NCBI RefSeq assembly: GCF_031877795.1
Contig: NC_133933.1
Coordinates: 7,438,632 to 7,502,631 of the forward strand
DNA from: Strix aluco
Lineage: Eukaryota > Chordata > Aves > Strigiformes > Strigidae
Length of the DNA stretch: 64,000 nt
Direction: 5' to 3'
The notes under the pieces are model-generated. The model worked only from the letters and a program-made list of their open reading frames with translations, searched no databases and was not told the DNA's origin. Shown here piece after piece: positions 45,416-58,834 of the stretch (the first letter of the stretch is position 1; each line of letters begins with the position of its first letter). The translations under genes were made by a program, and so were the position numbers.

Positions 45416-45452
45416 ATTTTCCAGAATTTTCCAGATTTTCCTAGTTTTCCAG
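45416..45452. repeat. Four-fold TTTTCC-containing imperfect tandem repeat
   Basis: The core TTTTCC occurs at 45417, 45427, 45436 and 45445, with steps of 10, 9 and 9 bp, each within a unit like ATTTTCCAG. The reverse strand reads GGAAAA, the NFAT core, which could matter or be coincidental to the repeat. Confidence 0.75.
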
Positions 45453-48400
45453 AAGGTATTGATCTTGGGTGGTAGCTTGTGAGATCTCAGACTGAACAAA
45501 GGCATTAAAACACTTAAGCATAATAACTACGTACAATAAGTTTTCATTGTCTGTAAACATAAAGCTTTATAATCCACCTATATGGTGCATTTTAAGAATA
45601 AATGAGTTGGAATTACATTAATGCTTCTTAAATATAAAAGTTCCAACCAGAGAAATGCTGGGTCGCTTCTCTGCTGTACAGCCATAATGCTTGTAACAGA
45701 GGTACAAAACTTCTTACCCTCAAAAGCCATAAATAAACTTCTTTAATGGGAGTTCTGGTATATTTTGAAGAACAGTTTTTCAGCATTCTTAACATTTGTA
45801 GAACTATTAAAAAAATGCTTGTAACCTATATCTGCACTTTCAAAAGTTGTACCTTTAAAAACATCGGTGTCTATCTTCCTAAAGCTTCCTTGCTTGGCTG
45901 TTTCAGCACGCTCTGCATGCGGATGAGAAGGTGTAGTGAGTAATAGAGGGTATCTACCCACTTAAGTTGGGAACTCCAAGAGAAACCCATCCATTTATTT
46001 TCGCAAAAATGCCACCTGATGCCCTTGTTTCGCACTCTGAATGTGATCTGACCGGGCAAAGGATTGGATTTATGCTCCTGAGGAGTTCGAGTGCCAAAGT
46101 AAACTGGCAGTGTTTCTCAAGAGCAGGAAGGTGATGTACCATAATTACAGATTTAGTCTTATTTTGGATTCTTGAAGCTGTTAATACTGTATAGCTGTGG
46201 CCAAGGAAAAAAACAATTCAGTGTGCAGCTGTAGGGTTCTTCTACTGATTATATTCTCACTTTCACAAAAGCTGTCTCCTCCTTGATGTTTTTTGTCTTG
46301 TGCTTTCCTTTTTCCTTGTGGCTTCATTGAGACAAATTGGCACAATGCAAAAATACCCTTTGGACATGATCAAATTATAGTTTGGTGGAGACGAGTCTAA
46401 ATCAGTAACACTGCAATTCTGTAGATGTAGCCTTGCTCTCCTGAGCTTCAAGGAGTGCTGAAATTCAATGGCTTATTAAGAGCGCTTTGATCTTGTTGTC
46501 TTATTAAATTTGTGGCAATGTGTGAGCCTTTAAAAAGAGCTAAAAGGGCTTGTCTTTGCTACTTTGAGAGAGATGTCATCGTTAGTCAAAGCTAAGAGTC
46601 TGCTTTTGAGTTAAACATTCAGCATTCATTCCATAAAATAATTTCCCCAACACGACAATTTCTGTAAAAACGGCTAACCAGAAGGGTGGATTTTGTGTTT
46701 TCCAGATGCAGCATTTTTTGTGCACAGTACTAAACTACAGAAAGAGTAATATAATTTGTTTGTTATTGCAGGGACACTTTCAGAGTTATGATGACATTCA
46801 GCCCTTTGAACTGGAAAGTCTGATCTTAAGTTTCAGTACCAGCAATTTCTGGCTCAGTGTCATGAGCAGCAGGTTCTGAGGGTAACAACCTGTAAGGAGT
46901 GTGGTTTTGTTTTCTTGGCAACCAGTTTTTTAAAACTCCTATGGGTTTTTAAGAGATAAAAAAAATTGTTGGATACAGCTTTTAGGCAAAACTGGAAATG
47001 GACGCTATTCAAATTGAAATCTTGCCTGAAGACTATGTAACTTATAAGAAATGCTGGGTCAGAATCTGATTATGGTCAGTATCAAAGATAGCTGAAAATA
47101 AAACCAACAAATTAAATCCATGTGTGTTTCTACACACGGTCACCTGTAAAATGGCCTTGGAACAGGAAATGAGGAAGAGGTTCAGTAGAAGATATGGGTC
47201 TGACTGCATTAGCAGTGGTTTCCTGGAGGATTATGGAGGCATGTGGATCAATGTAGCGATGAAGAAATAGCAGGACATTTCCTGGGAGATTTTCTCTGTT
47301 TAGATTAATTTTTAGTAGATTGAATGTTCCTGACTTTGCTCCCATACACTGTGTGTAACTCAATGTTGCATTTAGATCTTATGATACTTATAAAATCTTT
47401 TCCTACTATGTCTCAGCTTTTACATCTTTTACCCAGTACATATGCTCTGAGCTGGATATTACTTGTTTTGCATCTCTGGTTTATCTGGAGTTCAGCTAAA
47501 GCTCACTTGACACCTTGAGTGCTCTGAGTAGGGAGGCACTGTTACAGTGGATTGGAAATATCTGCTAAGGTTTTAAGAGTTGGGTTTTTTCTGTAAATGG
47601 AGACCACTCATCTGTACCACTTTGCTAATTGTAGATTGTACTGTGATTAAAAGGATCGAGAAGGAGAAATTGGAAAGGAAATGAAGCTTAAAAACAAAAC
47701 AACAACGAAAAGCTTGTAGGGTTCCCTAGCAACAGAAATTTTCTAGTGAGAGACTGCTTTTTGAGAATTTGCCCAAAAAACAGAATCAACGCTCCACTTT
47801 CCACTTGGGGGCATAGGAAAGATAAGTAAATGATTTTGCTGGCCCTGGATGTGAGGAGGAATGGAAAGCTCTTTCGGGATCTTTAGGGATCAGGTACTTC
47901 AGACTTCTGCTTTTGATTCTTCAAATGACCCTCTGGAAATGTGTTCTCTTCATTATGTTCTATTATATGTTGTTGTGCTTATTCTCTGTCTCTCTTCCCT
48001 TCTCAAAATTCTGTTCTAAAACCTTACACTGAGATCAGGCTAACTAACCTGTCGTGCTCATCCTTGCCTTCTGCCCGCTCCTCAGATACGTTCAAATGTG
48101 ATGTTCTTTACTCAGTGGCACAACACTTTGAATTGTGAGCATAGTATGAAATCCTTCCTACCATTTCTGGGAATTCATTTTTTTTCCATGCTGAAAATCA
48201 GAAGAAAATATTTAAATTGTCATTTTTTCCCCTGTGTAATAATTTCAATTTCCAAATACTTACTAGCCATTCAGTCCTTGTTAATTTGTTTCACTTTATC
48301 CTCTTTCATGCCTAAGGGTTCACTTTGTTTTGTGGCTGTCCTTTGAGTACCAATGAGCCAGCTAGAAACAGTGAGCTACTGTGGGGCAACTGGAAATACA

Positions 48401-51400
48401 GTGTTGAGCTCAAGCAAATGCCTTCTCACTTGCTAGAGTTAGTTGCTGGTGCTGAGCTTATATTGTCCCACAGCTCCTGTCAGTCAGCCTTTAAAAGATA
48501 GGATAGCTCATGTCATCTTAAAGAAGTGCCAAAGAAAAAAAGTTTCCCTAACGTTTGCAAGAATTGGATTATCTCCTTTGTTTTATACTACTGAGATTGG
48601 TTTTTACAGTGCAAGATACAAGTTTGGTTGGATCTCTAGGCTAAAACTTATCTGCTTCCCTCAAGCAGTAGAATAAGTCAGCTGGAGTTTCAGGAGTATA
48701 TTTTAAAGGCTTTGCTTGTGGCCTTTTATTTAGGTGCCTAGAGAGTAATTCTGCTCTTCTCGTTGTACGTACATAGAAGTCCTTGGCATCCCTATAAGGC
48801 TCATCCACAAATCCTTCCGTTACAAGTGTGATTACAATAGTTAAGGAAAAAAAGTAATTAAAAGTTCAAGTTGGAAGGTATAAATAATGTTTTTCCAACC
48901 CTGTGGCACCGCAAAAACACCACCTTATATAAATTGCCTTGGTACACACTGTGCACATCTCCTTGTGCTCTAGATATGAGAGGCAGCCTGTGACTGCACT
49001 TTTGTTAGCTGGCAGCACTGAATACTGACCTAAATTAAAACTTCATATGCATAGGGACAGTGCCACATTCAGCTTTAGTTCATGTGACTATGTAGGATAA
49101 TGGGTTGCTATGGTAAAAATTGTGGTGATGACAGGCCGTGTGACGTCAAGCTAATATAAGATGGTTTTAGCAAAATGAAGAAAATACATTGAGAGAAATA
49201 TTAGGCAGGTATTTTGGATGAATAATGCTCTTTATAGTTAATGAAAGGAAATACTATTGTACCTACATTACTTCTCTTTGGCCAGTGAATCCAAACCAGA
49301 TGGGGCTTATGTAAACATCTGGCCATTTGTTCTGATCAGTCTGCTCAGAAAAATGGGATCTAATTGACAGAGAAGCATTGTCATTTCATTTCATGCAGGC
49401 AATTTATAAATTTCCTAAGATTAAGCTGAATCACAGATGCTCCTGTGAGTGGAAGAATAGTATTTTTAGAGGAAAAACAAGTCTAGGGAGATGTGTTGGG
49501 TCCTCATTTTTGTTATCTAACTTCCCTAAATCTCCTATTGCTACTCTTTTGAGAATTATGAGGTAGAATGTCCATTAGTTTTTAAGATTTGTAGTTCAGT
49601 AAAGTCTAGTGGATTCATACTAGGCTTTATTAGGCATTAACCTGTAAAGAAGGGGCTTACAGGTCCTATATCTGTTTTTCAAGTGAGCTAAGATGAGCCT
49701 TTTTTTTTTTTTTGTTGTGGCATCTTACGGTGCACAATTGTTCATGTAGTAGAATTTTTTTTAAAAGTCATACTATTCTAGATAAGTACCCTTTTCACTG
49801 TTCATTTCATCAGGTTTACAAACTAAAGTTTTTGTGAATATTGTTTGGCTAATTTGTTTCTTTCAATACAGTTGTAAGTAAATGGCAAAAGAGATACTGC
49901 AGTAAATGAAAACAATTACTATTTTTAGTTCCGAGGAATGAAGATATTGGGAGATGTTGTTATCATATAATCAAGTCGCAACATAAAACTGCTTAGAAAT
50001 ATGCTAAGGAATTAGTGAAGTACCTGTTGAGAGGGCACCATGACACTTACACAGGTACTTTATATTTGAATTTGACTTAAAGTTTTCACTTGCAACCATT
50101 TTCTGTAAAGAGGATGTTAAAATGTTCTTCATGCCCTGGCAATGCTCAGTCTGTAAAGTAATAAATTAACAGCCATAAAATAAGTATGTGGGCTGCAAAG
50201 TGGTAAATCTACTAGCTGTCTAAGGTGCTCAGCAGAAAATGGGTATGAAACATGCTTGAGTCTGTAAGAATAAGAGAAGCTTATTGGCATGGATAAAATG
50301 GAGAAAGAGCAGTATAGCATTTAAAGGATATTTATTACAAATGTCATTGACCTGTTAATCCCTTTTTTCTGAAGATAGCTACCCATAAGCTCAAAGTACG
50401 ATGTCCTTTTTTCATTTTCTTTTTAAAAGGATGAAAAAACCTTGCACTTGACAGTTTGTTTACAGTCTGAGCTGACTTCCTGTCTTGTGAACTGTTGGGC
50501 TGAGAGAAATGGCTGCAGATTTCCTTTAACACTTGACCTTATGTCCTTCCATTCATCACATCTTATTGTTGGTGTCATTTTCATCCAGAAGAAGTTATTT
50601 TCAAAGCTTCCCTTCAGCTTTTCTTCCTCTGGTTTTGAAATCTTTTTTTTTTTTCCCAAGTGGATTTTTCTCAACTCTGCTGCATGCTGGTTGAAGAATG
50701 AATCTTTTAAAGCCATAATACATAATGGCTGCTGTGTTGCCTCTTCTCAAAGCAGTAATGAAGCACAAGAACATTGGTGGTGTGGTTTAACAACTGCTAG
50801 GAACATCGCACTGATACTTCCTAGTGCCTACTTCTTCTCTGATGTTATTCTTGCCCTTCCATAGTCTCTCTGGGTTCTAAGGTTGGCTCAGGCTAGGGTT
50901 TACACTGAGTTATGACTGTCCCATATCATCACCACTAGGAAGAACATGTTTTCCAACAAGCTTTTATACCTTGATTTTTCTCGACTGTCTTGAACCTCCA
51001 CATTACATCCAGATTTACTATATATATGGTGTGTATTTCATTTGTTGGATAACTGTTCTTTGTTTTCTGTTACCCTTAAAAAGTTTTCTACCCAGTTCCT
51101 GGTTTTGCATTTATTTTTGTCTGCCCTTTGAGTTCTTTATAGCCTTGGGATATCCAGTGTCAGCCATATCACTCCATGCCTGTACGCCTTACACCAGGGG
51201 ATGTTTGGGTGGGTGGTTTTGTTTGGTGTTTGTGCTTGGTGGTATGGGTGATTGGTTTTCCTTTCCTTTTTTTTTTTTTATTTTTAAAGAAAGAATAGTC
51301 TCTTTTGGGATGTCTCAGATGTCATCAGCTGAAGGGTGCTGTGTGGCCTTTGCAGAGCAGCTGCTGGGATGAGCCAGCAAATCATCTAGTGCTTGGCCTT

Positions 51401-53774
51401 CCCAGCCCAGCCCTCAAATGTTCCCAGTGGACACCTGGAGAACCTTCTGAGTCAATCCATGAAGAAGAGACCCTATGCTCCTTGGGGAAATCCTGTGGTG
51501 GTTACTACTACAATAGAGGATAGCAAAGACCAGCTAGTACCATTGAGGGAGATCCTTTTGACTACATAAAAAACCTTTATGGGCTGTAAGAGGCCAGAGA
51601 GCTGCATTTTTAGACCTTTCTTCTAAGATATTAAGAAATCTGAGTATCTTACAAAGAAAACTTTAGAATAGTGCAGGATAAGGCATGAAATCTACTTTTC
51701 TACTCATGTTGGTATGATGGCAGCTTTAAAAGAATAAAAAAGGTGTATCTATATTCTTCCCATGTCAAAACAAAACCGTCCTTTCTCCCCCCAGCTGCAA
51801 CACCAAAAATAGCTTCAGTGGAATTTTAACACGGAATTTAACAGAATTGAATTGGGGAGCATTAGGCTATCAAGGAAACTGACAGATAGCTTTTCTTCTA
51901 CAAAGAAAGCAGTTAAGTACAGAACATTGTGCTGTTGAAATATCATTCACTGGGTTTCCCTCCCTTTCCTTCTCTACCTCTTGTCTTCCCACCCAGGCTG
52001 CCAGGTTAATTCTCTGGATACACATATCCTGGGCCACTGCTTTCAAAGTCCAAGAAGCTGGTTGGTGCCAGGTGGGGTTCAGTGCCCAGATGTGTAGGGA
52101 CATGTATGGCTTTTTGATTCATGACCTGGTAGAGATTTCCCAACTGCTGCAGTACCCTGGTCTGTGGAAGGGTATCCTTCTGCCAGCTTGCCCCTACACA
52201 GCTAGCAGTGTCAGCTGCAGTTGCCCAAAGCAGCGTTTGAAACCAGTCCAGTGCTCAATGCACTTTGCCCTGTTCTTGTCTCATGGGTTTACTACTGTCA
52301 CAGTGTCCTTCTGCCCCATCTTCCATCTTCTCCACTTCCATTAGCTGCTCTTTTCCTATCCCTCATAATCACGGTCTTATTCTAAGCCTATTCCAATCAA
52401 GTGACTATAATGCTGAGAAGAGCAAGAACAAGTTGAGAAAAGATGAGTATGAGAATGAAGACTCAACAATGTTTTCTTGATCAGGATTTAGATGCATCAT
52501 TTCTAAATATGAGAAAGACTGTTAGTTGGACTATGTATTCTTGTCTCCATTGTGCCAAGATGAGTCAGTGAAAAAACCACAGGTTCTTTGTGCCCTCTAA
52601 AAAAAGTCAACAAAGCAAAGTTCCTTAAGGATGCTTGGAAGGATGCTTTTTGGTTTATCTCTTTATTTCTATTTATATCTATTTATCTTCCACAAGCTTA
52701 TGTGGAACAGAGGTGCAGAATTCCACAGTGGTGAGTGGTTTACCAAATAAAAATACTACAATCCGGTCTCCTTTTGAGCAAAATAAATGGATTTCTCTAT
52801 TCAGCCAGCATCATGTTGCATTTTGAGGACTTGGTAAACAGCATTGTCTGCCAAGTCTTATGCCCTAAAATTGTTGGAAACTAGAATATTGCTCTTAGAA
52901 GTAGAGTGAAATACGTGGTTTAGATTCGTGCGTCATCCGAGTGTTTCATGGGCAGCTGAATTCATTCTTGTTTGTAGACTGCAATGTTTTAAATTTGTTT
53001 TCAGGATTTTATTTGAAAGTTATTTAAGGTCAAGTACAGAAATGTTTCTTTGTCACTGCTGTGTTTCATATAAGCTTCCAAGAGAGAATACCTCCTTAGC
53101 TTTCATCTCTTCTGATCAGAAATGTGACCTGCTGTTCATATTTTCCAAGACGTAAACCCCTAGTTTTTAGCACCTTTCCTAGGAACCTTGAAATGGGCTC
53201 CCTTAGCAGTGGTTTGAGGAAATGGACAATTTCAGGTAAGTGGGTGTCATGGCAAGTATTAGCTTGCGTCTGTCCTTGCCATTAAAAGAAAACAAGGGAG
53301 AGAAAATGAGAGCTACTAAGGCTTGACAGACCTCTGGTGAGTGACAGTATTACAAAGGTGAATGTCACAGCCAATCCATTATGGTTGCTTCAGAGGAAAA
53401 GATGTGAGGGAGAAACCTCACAAAGAACACACTCTCGTTTTCAGGGTTGGGGGAAGGTGTAAATGGCCCAGAGAACTTGTGAGTCCGACCTTCAGGTGGT
53501 GTTTTGAAGACTGCAAATAAAGACAGCTTCTGAAAAGTCAGTGTTTGCCAGTAAGTGAGAAAGCTCAGGTACGTGCAGAGAAGCAAACACTTTCAAGTGG
53601 AGGTCAAAACTGGAACCTGGCTTTTGGCTTAGTTAATTTTCTTTTTTTCCGCTTGCTTCAGCAGCCCACGTAGCCATTTCCCAAGGGGAAGATGCATTTG
53701 AAGCCTGGAAGTAAACGATGCATGTCAATGATGGTCAATATTGTACTACCATGATTATCACTATTGTAGGTCCA

Positions 53775-53830
53775 GCCCAGTGCCCAATGAAATCGATGGG
53801 ATCCCTTGGACTTCAGTGAGCTCTGCCTCA
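53775..53830. repeat. Possible ancient amniote interspersed repeat fragment
   Basis: CAGTGCCCAATGAAATCGATGGGAT... followed by TTGGACTTCAGTGAGCTC resembles a pattern frequent in bird, turtle and crocodile noncoding DNA, in which CCCATTGAAGTCAATGGGA-like and CCATTGACTTCAGTGGG-like segments occur in inverted pairs. I recognise the pattern but cannot assign a family name. Confidence 0.35.
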
Positions 53831-56800
53831 TTGAGGCAGAAGGGAATTCATCTTTCTGCCTCTGATTTCACTTGGGAAGTCTTACACTTTAAATCACTAG
53901 CTATACTGCTGTGCACAGACCTGCATTTATAAGTGCCCTTTCCAATGATAGCTTATCTTTTTATCTCCTTCTGTGCAAGTGCAAAATCGGAGCAAAAAGA
54001 AAGGTTTAGGTTAAAAGTGGATGCACATATACATAGTATTGCACACTAGATTCTTTCAAACCACTAGAGCTTTCTGGATTTTTTCCCTCAGCATTTGTCC
54101 TCTGGATGTTTTTTTCCCTCACTGAGTGTTTTGTGGTGTTCCTCTGCCCTGCCAAAACAATGTTATTTATTTTTATCAGATTTTTTTTATCATTACATTA
54201 AGTACTCTTTTGTCCTTGTGTAGATCTGGAAGACATAACCATAATCAGAACTTGCACTGGGAATAGATGCAGAGACTAGCTGTTTTAAGTGAATATTATT
54301 GTTCTCTCTACCACAGTCCCTTTTTCCCCATATGACCTGACATGAGATTGAATATTAGCAGTCAAAATGATATGAACCAATGTGTGTCTAATCTGAAATA
54401 CAGAAATCTCATATTCTTTTTTTCTGTTCAGGGTCAGTGATCTAGATCTAGATTGCATTTATCTAATAAGACTTTTTAATTTTATTTTTTCCTTCTCTAA
54501 TATTAAAAATAAACTACTTTCAGTAAAGCAAACAGACTAGGCTAAGCTTATATGATTTGGTAATTTATCAAATGTGGCTTCCAGGGAATGGGACCCAAGA
54601 CTTTCGTCAGCTGCTTTGAAAAATGTATGTTTGCTTTCATAATGGAGCTGGAGTGTAGGCGAGTGCATGAGGTAGGGAGCTAGCTTATCTCTTTACACAG
54701 AAAACGTTCTTAAGAAAACATGCTGATATGTGCACAATCATAATTAGTAATTACGGCAATTTCTGAAAGAGGGGAAAGTCAAATGTAACTGAAAGGACTG
54801 CAGTTTCCCCCCCCTCCTATAGAAAGCACTACCTCAGACCTAAGCTAGTGAGGAAGAACAAGAGAAAACTCGCAGAAACAAGAATATGAAGTGAGTTGAG
54901 GCAACAGATTTTGTTTAGCACTCTAAGTTACTTTCAGTTCTATTATGAAAAATTTTAGGCCTTGGTCCATTGCTAATATAAATCAATTTAGCTCCAGTTC
55001 TGACCTTCTCTGTGGACTGTGTCAAATTTTTACTGCAGGAGAATCTGACCTAATACAAAAACCTTGTGTTAGTGTGACATTAGGAGCTCTTGTAGCAGAG
55101 TCATCAAACTCAATGTAACTTAGTTTAGCAAAATGCAATGTGAATTTGTAATGTCGAAGTGATTGAAGACACTAAATCTGTCATTCAAGCTATTGCAAGA
55201 AGTAAAGTTATTTTCTGAAAATGCAAGTTCTCAGACTGAAAGCTGACATAGCAGAGTAGGTACTGCTCTGGGGAGGTCTGTGCTGGACATCGGTAGAACG
55301 GTTCCTAAATATCAAATTAACAGGATAACAATGTACTGTTATTGCACCTGCGCAGAATATTAATGCTCTTCTTGCTATTTTTTCCCCGTAATTCATATCC
55401 CATCTTACATGGGGCTTTTATTTTACAATTAGTTGTTTGTGGTGAAACTGCATATTCACTGCACTGCAGATATTGGGGGCAAATAACAGTGTGTGAGTCT
55501 TTTCTGAACTTGGCATTTACAGACATTGCTTTGCTCTCTGAATACTTTTTTTAGTGTCATGCCATGAAAAGTTTTGTAACAAGATGCATTGTCTCTGCCT
55601 GTCCCATTCAGCTGATGCACCTTGGTGGAGTGCACTCTGTAGTGCAAAGCTGCAGACTTTTCCTGCAAACTACTTGAAGCTTCTCTGTGTATGAGAGTCT
55701 GATTTTCATACAGGGTTTTTCAGTTGGGAAACCTATGCGTGAGTGGGAGCAGGTTGAGGGGAGTACAGATTTTCGATGTGGCAGATGTGTTGTCTAGAAT
55801 AACTTCTCTGTTGAACACCAACATTTAATTTCTCTGGGCAAGTATCTTCAAAGGAGTCTTGAATCTTGAAATGTGGTAATAAGGATAGATAGCATTCTTC
55901 ATGAAAACTATTTCTGTCTATTTTTCATTTCAATATTCAATTGTAAAAATTTTGAAAAGCAAAAGGTAGAACTGAGGTGTCAAAAAGCTGAACACTCTCT
56001 TCAATAAAAGTATGTGTCTGCTTCATTTAACTTTTTTGTTTCAGTGTAAATATAGATCAGGCATTTTGTCCCTCTAGCCCTTAACTGAGACCTCTTAAAC
56101 TTACTCATGCAACAAATTTTCCTTTTACTTGGAAGTAAATGATAGACAACGTTCATCTTTATAGCATTCAAATTTCCATTTATGGTTCTTTTGCAAGCTT
56201 GAAGCTACAGGTCATCATGACACAGCATGCAAATACTGTATTACTCTTGCTGAAGTTAAGGAGATGAAATGTTTTTGACATTTTCCAGAATAGCTGTGGT
56301 TATGCTGTCTGAAAGATCAAATCTGGATGGGAGCTGCAGTGCCATAAGATGAGTAGGAAGAAGTAAAATCACAGAGAGATTTTTGTTGTGGGCTTTTAAT
56401 GATTTACAGAAACTTTGACATCCAATACACTGATTTGGAAGTAGATACCCATCTTTCTAATCCCAAACAACACCTTCGTAGCTAATTGTGAAATTACTCA
56501 GCATTACCTACCAGTAGAGATTATTATATACCAAAATCTGGTACCCTAGCTTTATTGTCAGCTCAGGTACAGCTTGTGCTTGCAAGATGCATTGCTTTTA
56601 TTTTGGAAGACAAGTTCTTGGGACAAAGCAAGTCTTCAGTGATCTTTGACAGTACTGATTAATGTAACCTCTGTCATCCCCTGTGCTATGGGAAGATGGG
56701 GTGAGATTTTTTTTTTTGGTTTTATTGCTAGTCATCAGCACTAAACTCAACAAACAAAAGAAACCCGCTAACTGATTTGCTATGGAAATAGCTAGTATAT

Positions 56801-58740
56801 TAACATTTGCTTTCAGCTGTGATTTGCTGTTGGTTATTTTGTTAGACTATGGGGTTTCTGTCAAGAAAATATTTATTACCATGTGTTTGTTTATGTGCAT
56901 AGGAGAGTCATCTCCCCTTCTTTCTCCCACACTAGAGCATCAGTATTCAGAGCTCAACACTGCAACATTGGAAATGAAGAGTTGAAAGCGAATTCAGTGC
57001 AAACATGGCTGTGCCCCCTCCAGGGGTGTTGTTGCATGGTGCGTGAGCTTTGCCAGACTTTGCCATGTTCTTGTGAGCACTGGTATCCCCAGAACTGTGG
57101 CAAGGGGTGACAGTGGCAGATGCCTCTGTATAGTGCTGCTGATCACACTCGTAGCTGGATGCTGCATGACACTGCCTCATGTCGTGTAATCCAAGTCACT
57201 GAAACAGGCTGGGCAGAAGTATTACTGTATTTTCAATCTGCAGTCTACCACCTGCACACCCAAGCACTTTGTTTCCTTTAAAAATACAGGTATTGAGAAA
57301 AGGTCTCAGTTATGCCTTGTGTAACTAGAAATAAAGGCAAGAGAGTTGGGGAGGGAGCAGACCATGAGGTACTTCTATTAGAAGACAGGTAAGGGATTAA
57401 AGGTAGGAGAGCTGTGGGAGGAAAGGGGACTCTGGTGTAAACTTCACTTGCCTGCAACTCAGTAGCAGCAAATCAAAGACAATTTAAGAAATACGCTGCA
57501 GCTTCAGGCAACAAAATGTGATAACTCTGGGTAGAGTGAATAATTCCTATTTGGGGTATGCATATGCCTTATGTGAAAGTGAGGCATTGCTTTGTACAAA
57601 TACGTACATGTAATGTTACATGAAGGGCAACCGCTTTATAATATTTAGCATTATTTCCTTCAGTAGGTCTCCATGTACTTTGCCGAGGAATGGTGGACCA
57701 ACTCTTCCTCCCCACACACCTCATTTTTGGAAACAGAGTAATGGTGTCATATCAGTAACTTGCAAAAGGTGTCAAGACCCAGCAGTTACTCAGTGCCTGT
57801 TGAACCCCAGGGCAGGGCTCTGTCCTGTTCTGGCTGTCCACACAGACCTACATGTAGAAACGTGCACTATGTATGACAGCTTCAGATACTGTACATAAAA
57901 ACAGAGGGAGGGTTTTTTCTATTTACCCTTTTGCACGGCTAGAACCCCGTACTAATGCAGGAGAAGAGGAATGAGAATTTAGGCACTAGAGTGAACAAAT
58001 GGTATGTGGAGATATGCTTTTAGGCTGTCAAAGCAATGATTGTATCTTGCTTTTGCTTTTGCTGTATCAGTGGGACCTTAGGCTGGATATTAGGACCATT
58101 TTGTTTTCATATTGTGATATGGCATTTGAAGTTGGAACTGCTCACAGTTAAAATATCCCCATCCTCTCAAGCCCACTGGGGCTTTCATCATCTAATTGCT
58201 CATTGCGTCTGAAAAATTCAGGCATGTCCCCAAAGGCCCCTCTGCCCTCCCAGGTACCCATGGGAATCCTGCAGGCAGAAGGAAGGCAAAGCCATGCATG
58301 CTTAAGTACTCCTTCTGTGAGCGTGCTGATGAGCACAGGGAGAGATGCGTGCCTGGGATACGGGGCAGAGAGGAGCAGGGTGGATGAATCGAAAGCTCTT
58401 TTTAGATGAGGGTTGCCATGGAAACCACCGCTTTTCCTATGTGTGTGCAGAGGTATGTTGGACGCTTACCTCTTGTGAAGTCAAGCTCATCTCTCAAATC
58501 TGTGATGCAGAAGTGCCTCAGAGGTCCCTGGAGCTGTGCCTGCAGGAAGTCAGCACTGCCCAGGTAGGGCTGCTTCCATCTCAGCAGCTGAGGAGCTGGC
58601 CTGCAGTTTGGTAGTCTAACCAAGGTCTGCCTAAGCTCTCATGGTTTGTTGTGAGAGGGAGTAAGTGTGGTGCCTTGTCAGGCCTGCTCTGATCCCTGCT
58701 GAGGAAGAAAGCATGACTGAGACTCACGGGACAGGGAATC

Positions 58741-58818
58741 TGTATATCCTATTCTTAACCCTGGACCTGAGTTTCCTTTTGTGCCTTGATTTATCCATCT
58801 GTAAAATACTATCAATCC
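58741..58818 (+). repeat. Possible MIR/CORE-SINE-like remnant
   Basis: GTGCCTTGATTTATCCATCTGTAAAAT resembles in order the GCCTCAGTTTCCTCATCTGTAAAAT landmark of MIR-type SINE 3' halves, and CCTGGACCTGAGTTTCC precedes it. The match is short and imperfect, and the T16 that follows is not diagnostic. Confidence 0.35.
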
Positions 58819-58834
58819 TTTTTTTTTTTTTTTT
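58819..58834. repeat. T16 homopolymer
   Basis: Sixteen T residues directly follow the possible SINE remnant. Confidence 0.85.

Noticed and set aside
46081..46100. GAGTTCGAGTGCC considered as a tRNA B box
   Set aside because: No A box at the right distance and no cloverleaf with an acceptor stem can be formed around it.
50442..51372. Two consecutive plus-strand open frames (140 and 133 codons)
   Set aside because: The translations are Phe/Cys/Ser-rich as expected from T-rich noncoding DNA, overlap in composition with minus-strand frames, and show no domain.
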